NCBI GenBank assembly: GCA_036506155.1
Contig: DASXSF010000096.1
Span: 1-21,870, forward strand
Reading direction: 5' to 3'
DNA from: DASXRA01 sp036506155
GTDB taxonomy: Bacteria; Actinomycetota; Actinomycetes; Mycobacteriales; Jatrophihabitantaceae
Length of the DNA: 21,870 nucleotides
Shown: one piece after another, positions 15,654 to 21,870 of the stretch
How positions within the stretch are numbered: the first letter of the stretch is position 1
Layout of the letters: each line of letters opens with the position of its first letter
Made by a program: the position numbers and the translations under genes
Notes under the pieces: generated by a model
Seen by the model: only the letters and a program-made list of their open reading frames with translations
Database searches by the model: none
Told to the model about the DNA's origin: nothing

Positions 15654-15734
15654 CTATCCGCGTGCCGTCGCCGCGCTGTCCGCACACGCCTTGGCGCGTT
15701 CCCCGAGCTTGCTCAGTTGGTCTGATAGCGCCAT
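15654..15734 (-). pseudogene. Truncated coiled-coil small protein (26 codons) just upstream of the lipid kinase
   Basis: ATG 15734 has an excellent GGGAGG seven bases upstream. The product is MALSDQLSKLGERAKACADS then AATARG and TAG at 15656-15654. The start strongly resembles small Ala-rich actinobacterial helical proteins (QLSKLAxRAKEAEDxAAAA...) that normally run for 80-100 residues, so this copy looks cut short. It ends five bases before the lipid kinase GTG and may serve as a leader that brings ribosomes to it. A truncated gene and a functional leader are both possible. Confidence 0.5.
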
Positions 15735-16133
15735 GGGAACCTCCCTGGGTAGGCGTTCTATCCGCGAGATATTCAGGACGCCTCAAATCACCACGCTCGC
15801 GGGTATCTCTCATCCTCTCTTGCCCGGCGCCTTACTGCATGGGCTAACGTCACATCCGTCGAGCGCATCTGAACAAATGGATCGATTCCGAAGGCACCGA
15901 CCCGATCGCGCGAACCTGAGCGCTGAGGGGGTGGCGCACAATTCGCGCGGGCATCGACGACGAGACCGTCGCACTCGACACGCCGGCGCACTGTCGGGTG
16001 GGCCTGCGGTTCGCTGCACGCACGCGTACGTCGAATCTGCTCCGCCGCTCCGGCAGCTCGGGAGGCGGAAACGATGGTCCGCCTGCCTGCGGCTCGCCGG
16101 CCCGGGCCACCTCGCTACGAAACGGAGCGGAAC
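15735..16133. other. Divergent intergenic region between lipid kinase and PAP2 genes
   Basis: About 400 bases with no recognisable gene. Promoters for both divergent units should lie here, but I see no strong consensus match. Confidence 0.5.
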
Positions 16134-16715
16134 ATGACGAAAACTAAGCACTGGACCGACTTGGCGCAGATCCGCCGCGAGATCGATTCCGTGGACGTGG
16201 CGATCTACCACGCGATCGCTGAGACGCCAACGCCCATTGCCGACGACAACCTGAGGCGGCTGAGCCAATCGGCCGACCGCTCGAAGCTGTGGCTATCGAT
16301 CGCCAGCGCACTCGCCCTGGTGCCGGGTCGGTCCAGGCGCGCGGCGCTGCTCGGCGCGGCCAGCATCGGCGTCGCCTCGCTGAGCGTCAACGCCATCGTG
16401 AAGATGCTGCTGCGCCGGAGTAGGCCCACCGCGGCCGACGTTCCGTTGGCGCGTCAGGTGCGGATGCCGGAGTCGACGTCGTTCCCGTCAGGGCACGCTG
16501 CGTCGGCGTTCGCGTTCGCCTCCGCCGTCGGCACCCAGTTGCCCCGGCTCTCGCTGCCGCTACAGTTGCTCGCGGCCACGGTCGCGTACTCACGGGTACA
16601 CACTGGCGTGCATTACCCCAGTGACGTCATCTTCGGCGGGGCTATCGGTAGCGCCTCAGCCGCGGTGACGGCGGGCGCCGCCAGGTATCTCGACCGTGCA
16701 CAGCGCACGGCATGA
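16134..16715 (+). CDS. PAP2 family lipid phosphatase
   Basis: 193 residues from ATG 16134 (GGAG nearby; an upstream extension lacks a site). All three PAP2 signature motifs are intact: KMLLRRSRP (Lys90, Arg97), FPSGHAAS (Ser119, His121) and SRVHTGVHYPSD (Arg154, His160, Asp164). Helical segments around 54-64, 68-88, 121-135, 143-152 and 165-183 put it in the membrane. PAP2 enzymes remove phosphate from lipids such as phosphatidic acid or polyprenyl diphosphates. In many actinobacteria a PAP2 domain is fused to a DAGK-like domain; here the two activities sit as divergent neighbours. A hairpin follows the stop. Confidence 0.93.
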   Translation: MTKTKHWTDLAQIRREIDSVDVAIYHAIAETPTPIADDNLRRLSQSADRSKLWLSIASALALVPGRSRRAALLGAASIGVASLSVNAIVKMLLRRSRPTAADVPLARQVRMPESTSFPSGHAASAFAFASAVGTQLPRLSLPLQLLAATVAYSRVHTGVHYPSDVIFGGAIGSASAAVTAGAARYLDRAQRTA

Positions 16716-16722
16716 TGCAAAC

Positions 16723-16761
16723 TCGTGCCGCGGCCATACCACTGTCAGGGCGGCGGCACGA
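16723..16761. terminator. Hairpin between convergent PAP2 and HdeD genes
   Basis: TCGTGCCGC (16723-16731) is exactly complementary to GCGGCACGA (16753-16761), loop 21 bases. It starts 7 bases after the PAP2 stop, a good position for a terminator; there is no T-run. Confidence 0.5.
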
Positions 16762-16949
16762 CCTGGTGGGCCGGCGTGATTCAGCTCTTGAACGCTTCGA
16801 CCGGCTCACTCGCGGCTCTGTCGGCCGAAGAAGCTCCTCCTCGATGAGATGTTCGTACCGAGCCCCGCATTCGGGTTGCCCAGATGGATAACACGGGAAC
16901 GGGCACCGCGCGCGAAGTGCAAGCCGAGCGGTCGGCTCCGGCCAGCTGC

Positions 16950-17621
16950 CTAGTGTGCGGGCGCCTGCCGGCCCTGCGTGGGGACGGGTGGTGCTAGTCC
17001 CGTACCGGCCTGCGGCTGCTGCTGGCGTTCGTCCTCGTCGGCGAACCTGCGGAGCGAGAAAGCCACCGCGATGTCCGAGATCCCACGGAAGATGGCCATG
17101 AACCCCACCCACAGCAGGATGAACGCCGCTCGGGCTGCCAGGTTCCACACCCCGTCGGAGGTCGAGACCCAGATCCCCAGCAGCGTGATCAGCCCACCGC
17201 CGACCACATCCAACCACCAATACGGCGTCTCGTCCCGCAGGGCGATGCCGCGCATGAGGGTTAAGAACCCCTGCAGCAGCAACAGCAGACCGAGCACCGA
17301 GGCGAGCGCGAAGAACGTGTCCACCGGGCGGGCAAAGGCCCACACGGCGCCCAGCACAAAGATCACCGCAAGCACGACGTGCCACACCGCCCAACCGCCG
17401 CCCATCACCGCAGCCAGCGCACCCTCATTGACCGCCGCGATGAGAAACGCCACGCCGAGAATCACGCCCACGGTGGCCAGCGAGCTGTAATCCGCGCGCA
17501 GCACCAGCCACGCGATGACGAACCAGAGCACCGCGCCGACCAGAGGCGCCCACCACCAACGGGCTGCCTCCCGCCGCAGGACAGGGCCTCCGAATGTCGC
17601 AGCGGGGATGTCCGGACCCAT
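16950..17621 (-). CDS. HdeD family (DUF308) membrane protein
   Basis: 223 residues from ATG 17621, chosen for the strong AAGGAGG six bases upstream; an earlier in-frame ATG has none. Six membrane helices are predicted by eye at about 25-42, 48-65, 79-98, 103-122, 136-152 and 163-179, in three pairs as expected for DUF308. Residues 195-223 form a hydrophilic Gln/Pro-rich tail. E. coli HdeD is linked to acid resistance at high cell density; the role in actinomycetes is unknown. It is convergent with PAP2. The gene is intact. Confidence 0.9.
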   Translation of the reverse strand: MGPDIPAATFGGPVLRREAARWWWAPLVGAVLWFVIAWLVLRADYSSLATVGVILGVAFLIAAVNEGALAAVMGGGWAVWHVVLAVIFVLGAVWAFARPVDTFFALASVLGLLLLLQGFLTLMRGIALRDETPYWWLDVVGGGLITLLGIWVSTSDGVWNLAARAAFILLWVGFMAIFRGISDIAVAFSLRRFADEDERQQQPQAGTGLAPPVPTQGRQAPAH

Positions 17622-17734
17622 GGCGTCCTCCTTGCCGAAGCCTGGCCGACGCCGGAACGGCGGCGGCCGTTCGCCTTCGTAATTCACCTATGGTGTCTTC
17701 GTACGTAGCGAAACGCCAGGGCCCTACGACCCCT

Positions 17735-17955
17735 CTCGCAGCGGACGAAGCTCGCCCCAGGCGCAGGTGGCCAGCTGCCCGAGTACGCAGGGTTGACCGC
17801 CGGGTTGGCGTCGAAGGGGAACTCGTCGAGCCGTTTCCGCCTCGGGAAGCCGGCGACGCGCACAGTGGCGGCGCGGGTCTGCAAGCCACCAGGCAATCGC
17901 ACCGTCTGTCCACTGTGGACAGCCTGTCGTGCACGACGAGCGCGGAGAGGAGGAG
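17735..17955 (-). mobile_element. IS21-family istB helper-ATPase remnant
   Basis: Minus-strand pieces in shifting frames read SHLLLSALVVHDRLSTVDRR, then VRVAGFPRRKRLDEFPFDAN and PAVNPA, then LGQLATCAWGELRPL. They match, in order, the segment of IS21 IstB proteins just before the Walker A loop (FLxELLxxE..., xxAxFPRxKxLxDFDFxANPxxNPA..., LATCAWVxxGxPL). The ATP-binding loop and all later parts are missing. The piece ends about 10 bases from the IS6 element at 17965. Confidence 0.65.
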
Positions 17956-17964
17956 ATGTGAGTA

Positions 17965-17978
17965 GGTCTGTTGCGTTG
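17965..17978 (+). repeat. Left terminal inverted repeat of IS6 copy C
   Basis: GGTCTGTTGCGTTG, exact complement of 18760-18773. Confidence 0.85.
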
Positions 17979-18025
17979 ATCCGTCGAAGGCGGCAGCGTC
18001 GTCGCCGTGCCCGGCGCCGGACCTA

Positions 18026-18722
18026 TTACAGGCGCTGCTTGAGCTCGGCGAACGCGGCGCGAAGTCGATCACGGGTGGGCCGTTCGGCGGCGAGTTCGTA
18101 GTGGCCGCGACGTAGGTTCTGCACGAATGCATGTCCGGTCGCAATTGTGCGCGGTGAACGGATAGCCTTCAGGCCGCGCATCCGCCGCAGCCGCGCCTTG
18201 AGTCGGCCGTGATCTGCTTCCACGCTATTGTTCGAGTACTGCTCAAGGACATGTCGCGCGGCCGGCGCAAGCTCGTCGAGCACATGTGGATACACCGGCG
18301 CCCGATCGGTGGTGACCTCGACCGGCGACGAGCCGCAGGTCAGCGCACGGGTGAAGAACGCCCGCGCCGCCGCGGCGTCGCGGCGCTCGCAGACCAGCGC
18401 GTCGATGACCTGACGGTGCTGGTCGATCGCCCGGTACAGGTAGGTCCAGCGGCCCGCGACCTTGACGTAGGTTTCGTCGACGAACCACCTCACCGGTCGC
18501 GTGCCGTGCCGGACGCGCGGAGTCGATGAACTCTGACGTGAAGGTCTGCACCCACCGATACACCGTCACGTGATCAACCTCGATGCCGCGCTCGGCCAGC
18601 AACTCCTGCACGTCGCGGTAGGACAGCCCGTAGCGCAGATACCAGCGCACTGCCACCGCGATCACCCCTCGCGGAAAGCGGTAGCCAGCCGGAGCAGACG
18701 AGCCAGACCTCGAATTGATCAC
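18026..18722 (-). pseudogene. IS6-family DDE transposase (copy C) with a 2-base deletion
   Basis: From GTG 18722 (GAGGAGA upstream) the first frame carries GSSAPAGYRFPRGVIAVAVR, WYLRYGLSYRDVQELLAERG and the HTH segment VDHVTVYRWVQTFTSEF. Near 18500 coding moves to a second frame with RWFVDETYVKVAGRWTYLYR (first Asp), TTDRAPVYPHVLDELAP (second Asp) and NNSVEADHGRLKARL (Glu), ending AAFAELKQRL. Against copy B, two bases (CA) are missing at GGTGA/GGTGG. The total of 697 bp would be 699 (232 residues) if restored, the family's normal size. All DDE residues are intact, so only this one lesion separates the DNA-binding part from the catalytic part. Confidence 0.9.
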
Positions 18723-18759
18723 GCGATCAGTCTCCTCACCCGAGCGGCGACGGCCCAGC

Positions 18760-18773
18760 CAACGCAACAGACC
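18760..18773 (-). repeat. Right terminal inverted repeat of IS6 copy C
   Basis: CAACGCAACAGACC, exact complement of the left end. Confidence 0.85.
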
Positions 18774-19491
18774 CGTCGCTCACACGTCCGGTGCACGCAT
18801 AGCGTCCGCCCGCTCGATCTCGAACTCGCCGTGCGCCGATCCCGTGCGGCAGAGTGGGGGTCGAGTCCACGGTAGCCCTGGCCGGGTGTTGTGGCGGCCG
18901 GTGGTAGTCGAGCATGTCGCCGACGGTTGAATTCAGCCGTCGTTGGCAAAGCAGCGCTCATCGTCGTGGCCTTGGCGTCGTGCGCGGCAGGGGTTGTCTG
19001 TCTCGGCCGGGGTGCCACTCGATCCCTTCATGAGAAGGTGCCAGCCGGACCCGAACTCCACCGTCGCCCAACCCGGCGCTTCTCGCGACGGTGCAGCAAC
19101 GCCAGCACCAGCCCGCGTGATCCGATCATGCGCAGCCGCGCGGCCCCCGGACGCGAGCTAGCCACACCTGCGGCACGGCAACTGTGCCCCCGGCCGCGCC
19201 TCGCCCATCGACAGACCTGCCCAGTCCGCCGACGCCATCCGCGGGCCGCTCTCGGTCTCATCGCAGGAGTGATAGCGGTGTCGGGTCATCTCTCGAATCC
19301 GCGACACCGCCGGAAACCATCGCGAACGCGCGAACACATCTACGCCTGATCAGCTCTAGGCGATAACTCCTAACCACGTGCATCATGGCCTCGCAGCCAA
19401 CCACCGCGTCTGGCAGCTCACAGACGACACCCGCCGCAAGCGGTCACCACCATGCTCCGCCCCGCGGGCGCCGCTGCGGTGAGCGGGGAGC
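18774..19491. other. About 720 bases with no recognisable gene
   Basis: No domain found on either strand. I looked for the rest of the istB gene beyond the IS6 element and did not recognise it. Confidence 0.45.
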
Positions 19492-20186
19492 CTAACCGTC
19501 TCGTCGGGCCGCGTCGCTGGGTTCCTCGCCTGATTCGGTGACTCTCAGGGCCACCTCGCGCAGTTTCAGCTGCGACTCTTGCGAGGCGGCCACGAGGGTG
19601 TCGAATGCCTGCTGGGCCGTCAGCCGGTGGCGTTCCATCAAGATCCCCACGGCTTGTCCGATCATCTGCCGGCTTTGCATGGCGCGCTCCAGGTTGATCA
19701 CCCTGTCGGCGTGTGCGATCGCGATCGCGGCCCGCGCCGCGAACACCGGTACCACCAGCTCGGCGGCGGCGTCGAACGCCGCCGGGCGACGCGCGTAGAG
19801 GCTGAGCACGGCATCTTGCCCGTGCGGCAGCGGCAACGCGCAGACCAACAAGGCCCGCACGCCCTCATCCACCCTCGCTCGCCGAACTCGCCCCACCGCG
19901 AGTCCGTGGACAGATCGCCCACTCGCAGGGTGTGCCCGTCGCGTATCACGTCCGCGGCCGCGCCCAAACCGAGCACCCGCTGAATATCGTCCAAAACCAC
20001 CGCCAGATCACCGTCGGCGGCCACCGTGCGCAGGTGGCCCTCCAAGAGCAGCGCGACACCCGCGTCCTCGGCCCCGGGCACCAGCCGGGTCGCCACCCGC
20101 ACCACCTGATCCAACAACTGGTCGGGCGTCGCGTCCCCCTTGAACACCTCGGCAAGATCAGCCCGCACCAGCGTCAACAGCTGCAC
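19492..20186 (-). pseudogene. GAF and ANTAR domain-containing regulator 2, single frameshift
   Basis: The first frame reads VQLLTLVRADLAEVFKGDAT, PDQLLDQVVRVATRLVPGAE and DAGVALLLEGHLRTVAADGD, a GAF N-terminus, to VGDLSTDSRWGEFGER. Near 19880 it moves one base to VDEGVRALLVCALPLPHGQD, AVLSLYARRPAAFD, then the ANTAR domain SRQMIGQAVGILMERHRLTA, QQAFDTLVAASQESQLKLRE, VALRVTESGEEP. Rejoined length from the GTG at 20186 is about 231 residues, normal for the family; the frame is open further upstream to about 20555, so the start is uncertain. The ANTAR half alone retains all expected residues. A single base error in the assembly could restore a working gene. Confidence 0.85.
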
Positions 20187-21543
20187 GACAGATTCGACCG
20201 TCGTCCCCTGCAGGTCGACCGACTGCGCTACGGCACCGTGAGAACGCGGCAAATCAGGCGCTATCCCGGTCGCGTTCCCACGCTCAGCAGACCTGGCCGT
20301 ATCGCCAACCGGCTCATCCGACACAGCCGCATCCACCCCACCAGCAAACGAGCCAGACCGAGCGGACACTGTCGTCCCCGCCTCATTGTGCCAACCGATC
20401 GCGAGCGCGTACATCCCTTCGACCCTGTCCACGGCCACCCGCGCCACCAACGGCCACGCGCGCTTGCGGTCGAGGGGCGCCATCGTGATCGCCGGTACAC
20501 CCAGATCGCGGGCCGGCCGCCGAGCGGCAACGGCGAAAGAACTGCCGGCGCACACGATCGGCTGCGGAATCGTGCGCAGCGGCAGCCCTCACCCGCAACG
20601 CGCCGCCTGACCATCCATCGATCGACGACCCCCGCGGCTGCGGACCCGGCAATAACTGACGAGCTCTCGGGTGGCGCCTGCGGGCCCGTGTCTAGCTGAA
20701 ATCGGCTGACGTTCGGATAAGGCATGTCGTCACCGTCACGTCCCTGGCACACTTCGATCTTGAACTTGGGGTCACGCGCAGGCGCCGCGGGGGCTCGCGC
20801 AGACTCGGCCATGCCGCGGCCGATCTGTTCTGCAACGACGAACCCGGCAGCGAAAATCCGTTCGGCGTGTTGCCCGGGGCGGGTCGGGCGGGGTCTAGGC
20901 CCGACGGGTGCCGGGGGGAAACACCCCGACGACCGCACACGCGGTCGCGCCGCCGACGGTCGGGCGCAGCTAAGGCCCACTGAGGCACACGCTACTCCAG
21001 CGCGGACCGTCGCACGAGGACTCGACGAACGGCTGCGCTCTCAGTAACGGCGAGGGACACTGGCTCCGTCCGGTTGCTGACTGCGAGAGCGCGGCCTGGA
21101 TCGGATGCCCGTTGGTGGACTCCTAAGCGGTTTACCGCCAGTTCGACCGGGTAGGTGTCGAGCTGGAGGCGGTGCTCAAGGTACTACTGGTTGTCATTGC
21201 GTTTGACCGATGCCGCCGGCGCCTGATGCTTTGGCGGTCGCTGTCTGGACCAGCTGCCCACCGTAGGGCGCCCCGCAAGCGCTGCGGGGACTGCCGCTGG
21301 TATCGGTCCGGGGGACCAGCCGTGGCCCCTGCTGACGTCATTGCGCGAGAGCAGATTCGGCCGATCGGCCTCTAGCGTGAGGGCTTTCGTGGTCCTCCAG
21401 CAGCGCATCGATCAATTGGACGCGACCTTGGCCCATCGGGGCCACGTCCCAGGGCGACGCTGTGTGGCGCGCGGCCCGCCGCCGACGCCAACCGGCACGA
21501 TCGTTTTGAAAGGCAGTGCTTGAGAGGCAGGCGGTGCTGGCGT
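20187..21543. other. About 1.36 kb with no recognised gene
   Basis: Minus-strand frames have patches of reasonable composition, for example APLDRKRAWPLVARVAVDRV at about 20480-20420 and FAAGFVVAEQIGRGMAESAR near 20850, but they do not join into a known domain. The patch nearest 20186 may be an N-terminal extension of GAF-ANTAR regulator 2. The stretch 20980-21540 shows only short frames. Confidence 0.4.
21129..21153 (+). promoter_or_regulatory. Candidate SigF/SigB-like stress promoter
   Basis: GGTTT (21129-21133), 15 bases, GGGTA (21149-21153): an exact match to the GTTT-N15-GGGTA type of stress-sigma promoter. It points rightward into a stretch with only one weak frame (GTG 21172, 67 codons), so it may drive a small unidentified transcript or be chance. 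Confidence 0.35.
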
Positions 21544-21870
21544 CTAGGCAGTGGTGCTGTGCGCTGCGATGAGGGCGCCCGTGTCGGCGTGTCCGTTGAT
21601 CACGTCGGCGGCGAGGGTGCTGAGCCGGATGTTGGTGGAGCGGGCATAGGCGCGGAGCCGCTGGAATGCCTCGTTCATGTCCAGCTGACCGCGTTCGGCG
21701 AGCACGCCTTTGGCTTGTTCGATGAGCACGCGGCTATGCAGGGCTCCTTCGAGTTGTTCGACGATAGTTTCGCCGCGGTGGATGGCGCGTTCTTGCAGGA
21801 TGCCGATGGTGGCGACATCGGCCAGCGCGCGGGCAATGTGCGCGTCGTCCTCGGGCAGTGCGCCAGTGTG
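21544..21870 (-). CDS. GAF and ANTAR domain-containing regulator 3 (C-terminal part)
   Basis: The minus-strand frame is open from the window edge to TAG at 21546-21544, giving 108 residues of the C-terminal half. It begins with the last helix of a GAF domain (EDDAHIARALADVATIGILQ), then a linker helix (RGETIVEQLEGALHSR), then the ANTAR domain: VLIEQAKGVLAERGQLDMNE, AFQRLRAYARSTNIRLSTLA, ADVINGHADTG. The E/Q-AKG-L-xR-x-L start and the A-x3-LR-x-A-R core are the classic ANTAR signature, closer to consensus than regulator 1. It should bind leader RNA in response to a GAF ligand. The tail (ALIAAHSTTA) is short and normal. No frameshift is seen. Confidence 0.9.
   Translation of the reverse strand, partial: HTGALPEDDAHIARALADVATIGILQERAIHRGETIVEQLEGALHSRVLIEQAKGVLAERGQLDMNEAFQRLRAYARSTNIRLSTLAADVINGHADTGALIAAHSTTA

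Larger units (their letters stand above)
17965..18773 (-). mobile_element. IS6-family insertion sequence, complete ends (copy C)
   Basis: The element is 809 bp with perfect 14-bp terminal inverted repeats, GGTCTGTTGCGTTG at 17965-17978 and its complement at 18760-18773. One transposase gene fills it on the minus strand. The 8-bp flanks (TGTGAGTA left, CGTCGCTC right) differ, so no target duplication is kept; this suggests recombination at one side after insertion. Its ends (GGTCTG...) differ from those of copy B (GGCGCTG...), so the two are different members of the family. Confidence 0.88.

Noticed and set aside
18026..18722. Programmed frameshifting in IS6 copy C
   Set aside because: IS6 transposases are normally one frame, copy B has the two extra bases here, and there is no clear slippery heptamer.
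18026..18767. Separate small genes for the two halves of the transposase
   Set aside because: Both halves lie inside the 14-bp inverted repeats and rejoin into one normal-length IS6 transposase.
17957..18781. 8-bp target duplication around IS6 copy C
   Set aside because: Flanks TGTGAGTA and CGTCGCTC do not match; likewise the flanks of copy B do not match.
1..21870. CRISPR array, tRNA or rRNA gene, phage genes
   Set aside because: No regularly spaced direct repeats, no tRNA cloverleaf or rRNA-like sequence, and no phage structural or integrase domain were seen on reading both strands.

Overview
The window is high-GC DNA (GC-biased third codon positions, GTG as well as ATG starts, GGAGG-type ribosome sites). 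Its gene content points to an actinomycete: dodecin, a TIGR03086/mycothiol-type DinB-like protein, DUF6766, HdeD, three GAF-ANTAR regulators and a three-helix-bundle protein. Mycobacteriales or Pseudonocardiales is a reasonable guess, but no marker fixes the genus.

Layout. 1-4.7 kb: the 3' end of a dodecin gene, then mostly decayed material: a DNA-glycosylase-like start, a broken exported protein, a DUF1697 gene with two frameshifts, a TetR-like fragment, two abutting IS6-family elements (2536-2727 and 2728-3540) and a broken LysM gene. 4.7-7.1 kb: an intact Tat-exported GH47 alpha-mannosidase, the broken tail of a pyridoxamine-phosphate-oxidase-like gene and an intact TIGR03086 protein. 7.1-9.6 kb: two small minus-strand genes, an IS6 scrap and a decayed unknown gene. 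9.6-12.9 kb: GAF-ANTAR regulator 1, a short conserved-looking protein, then a tightly coupled lipoprotein / 30-residue membrane peptide / DUF6766 run ending at a perfect hairpin. 13.4-17.7 kb: envelope and stress genes (three-helix-bundle protein, small membrane protein, lipid kinase and divergent PAP2 phosphatase, HdeD). 17.7-18.8 kb: an IS21 istB scrap beside an 809-bp IS6-family element with clear inverted repeats. 18.8-21.9 kb: GAF-ANTAR regulator 2 (one frameshift) and the C-terminal part of regulator 3, which runs off the window.

How it fits together. The intact genes look like a stress and cell-envelope accessory region: lipid phosphorylation and dephosphorylation (DAGK-like, PAP2), membrane proteins (HdeD, DUF6766, small TM peptides), flavin storage (dodecin), and signal-responsive RNA-binding regulators (ANTAR). 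Between them lies a graveyard of insertion sequences and broken genes. Several breaks are single-base shifts that rejoin into good family sequence. These could be real decay or sequence errors. The in-frame stop codons in the IS copy at 2.8-3.5 kb cannot be explained by indels and argue that at least part of the decay is real.

I found no clear new defence or biosynthetic system. The observations most worth a second look are the bacterial GH47 enzyme, the overlapping lipoprotein/mini-protein/DUF6766 unit, the three ANTAR regulators in about 12 kb, and the pattern of nested IS6 elements.
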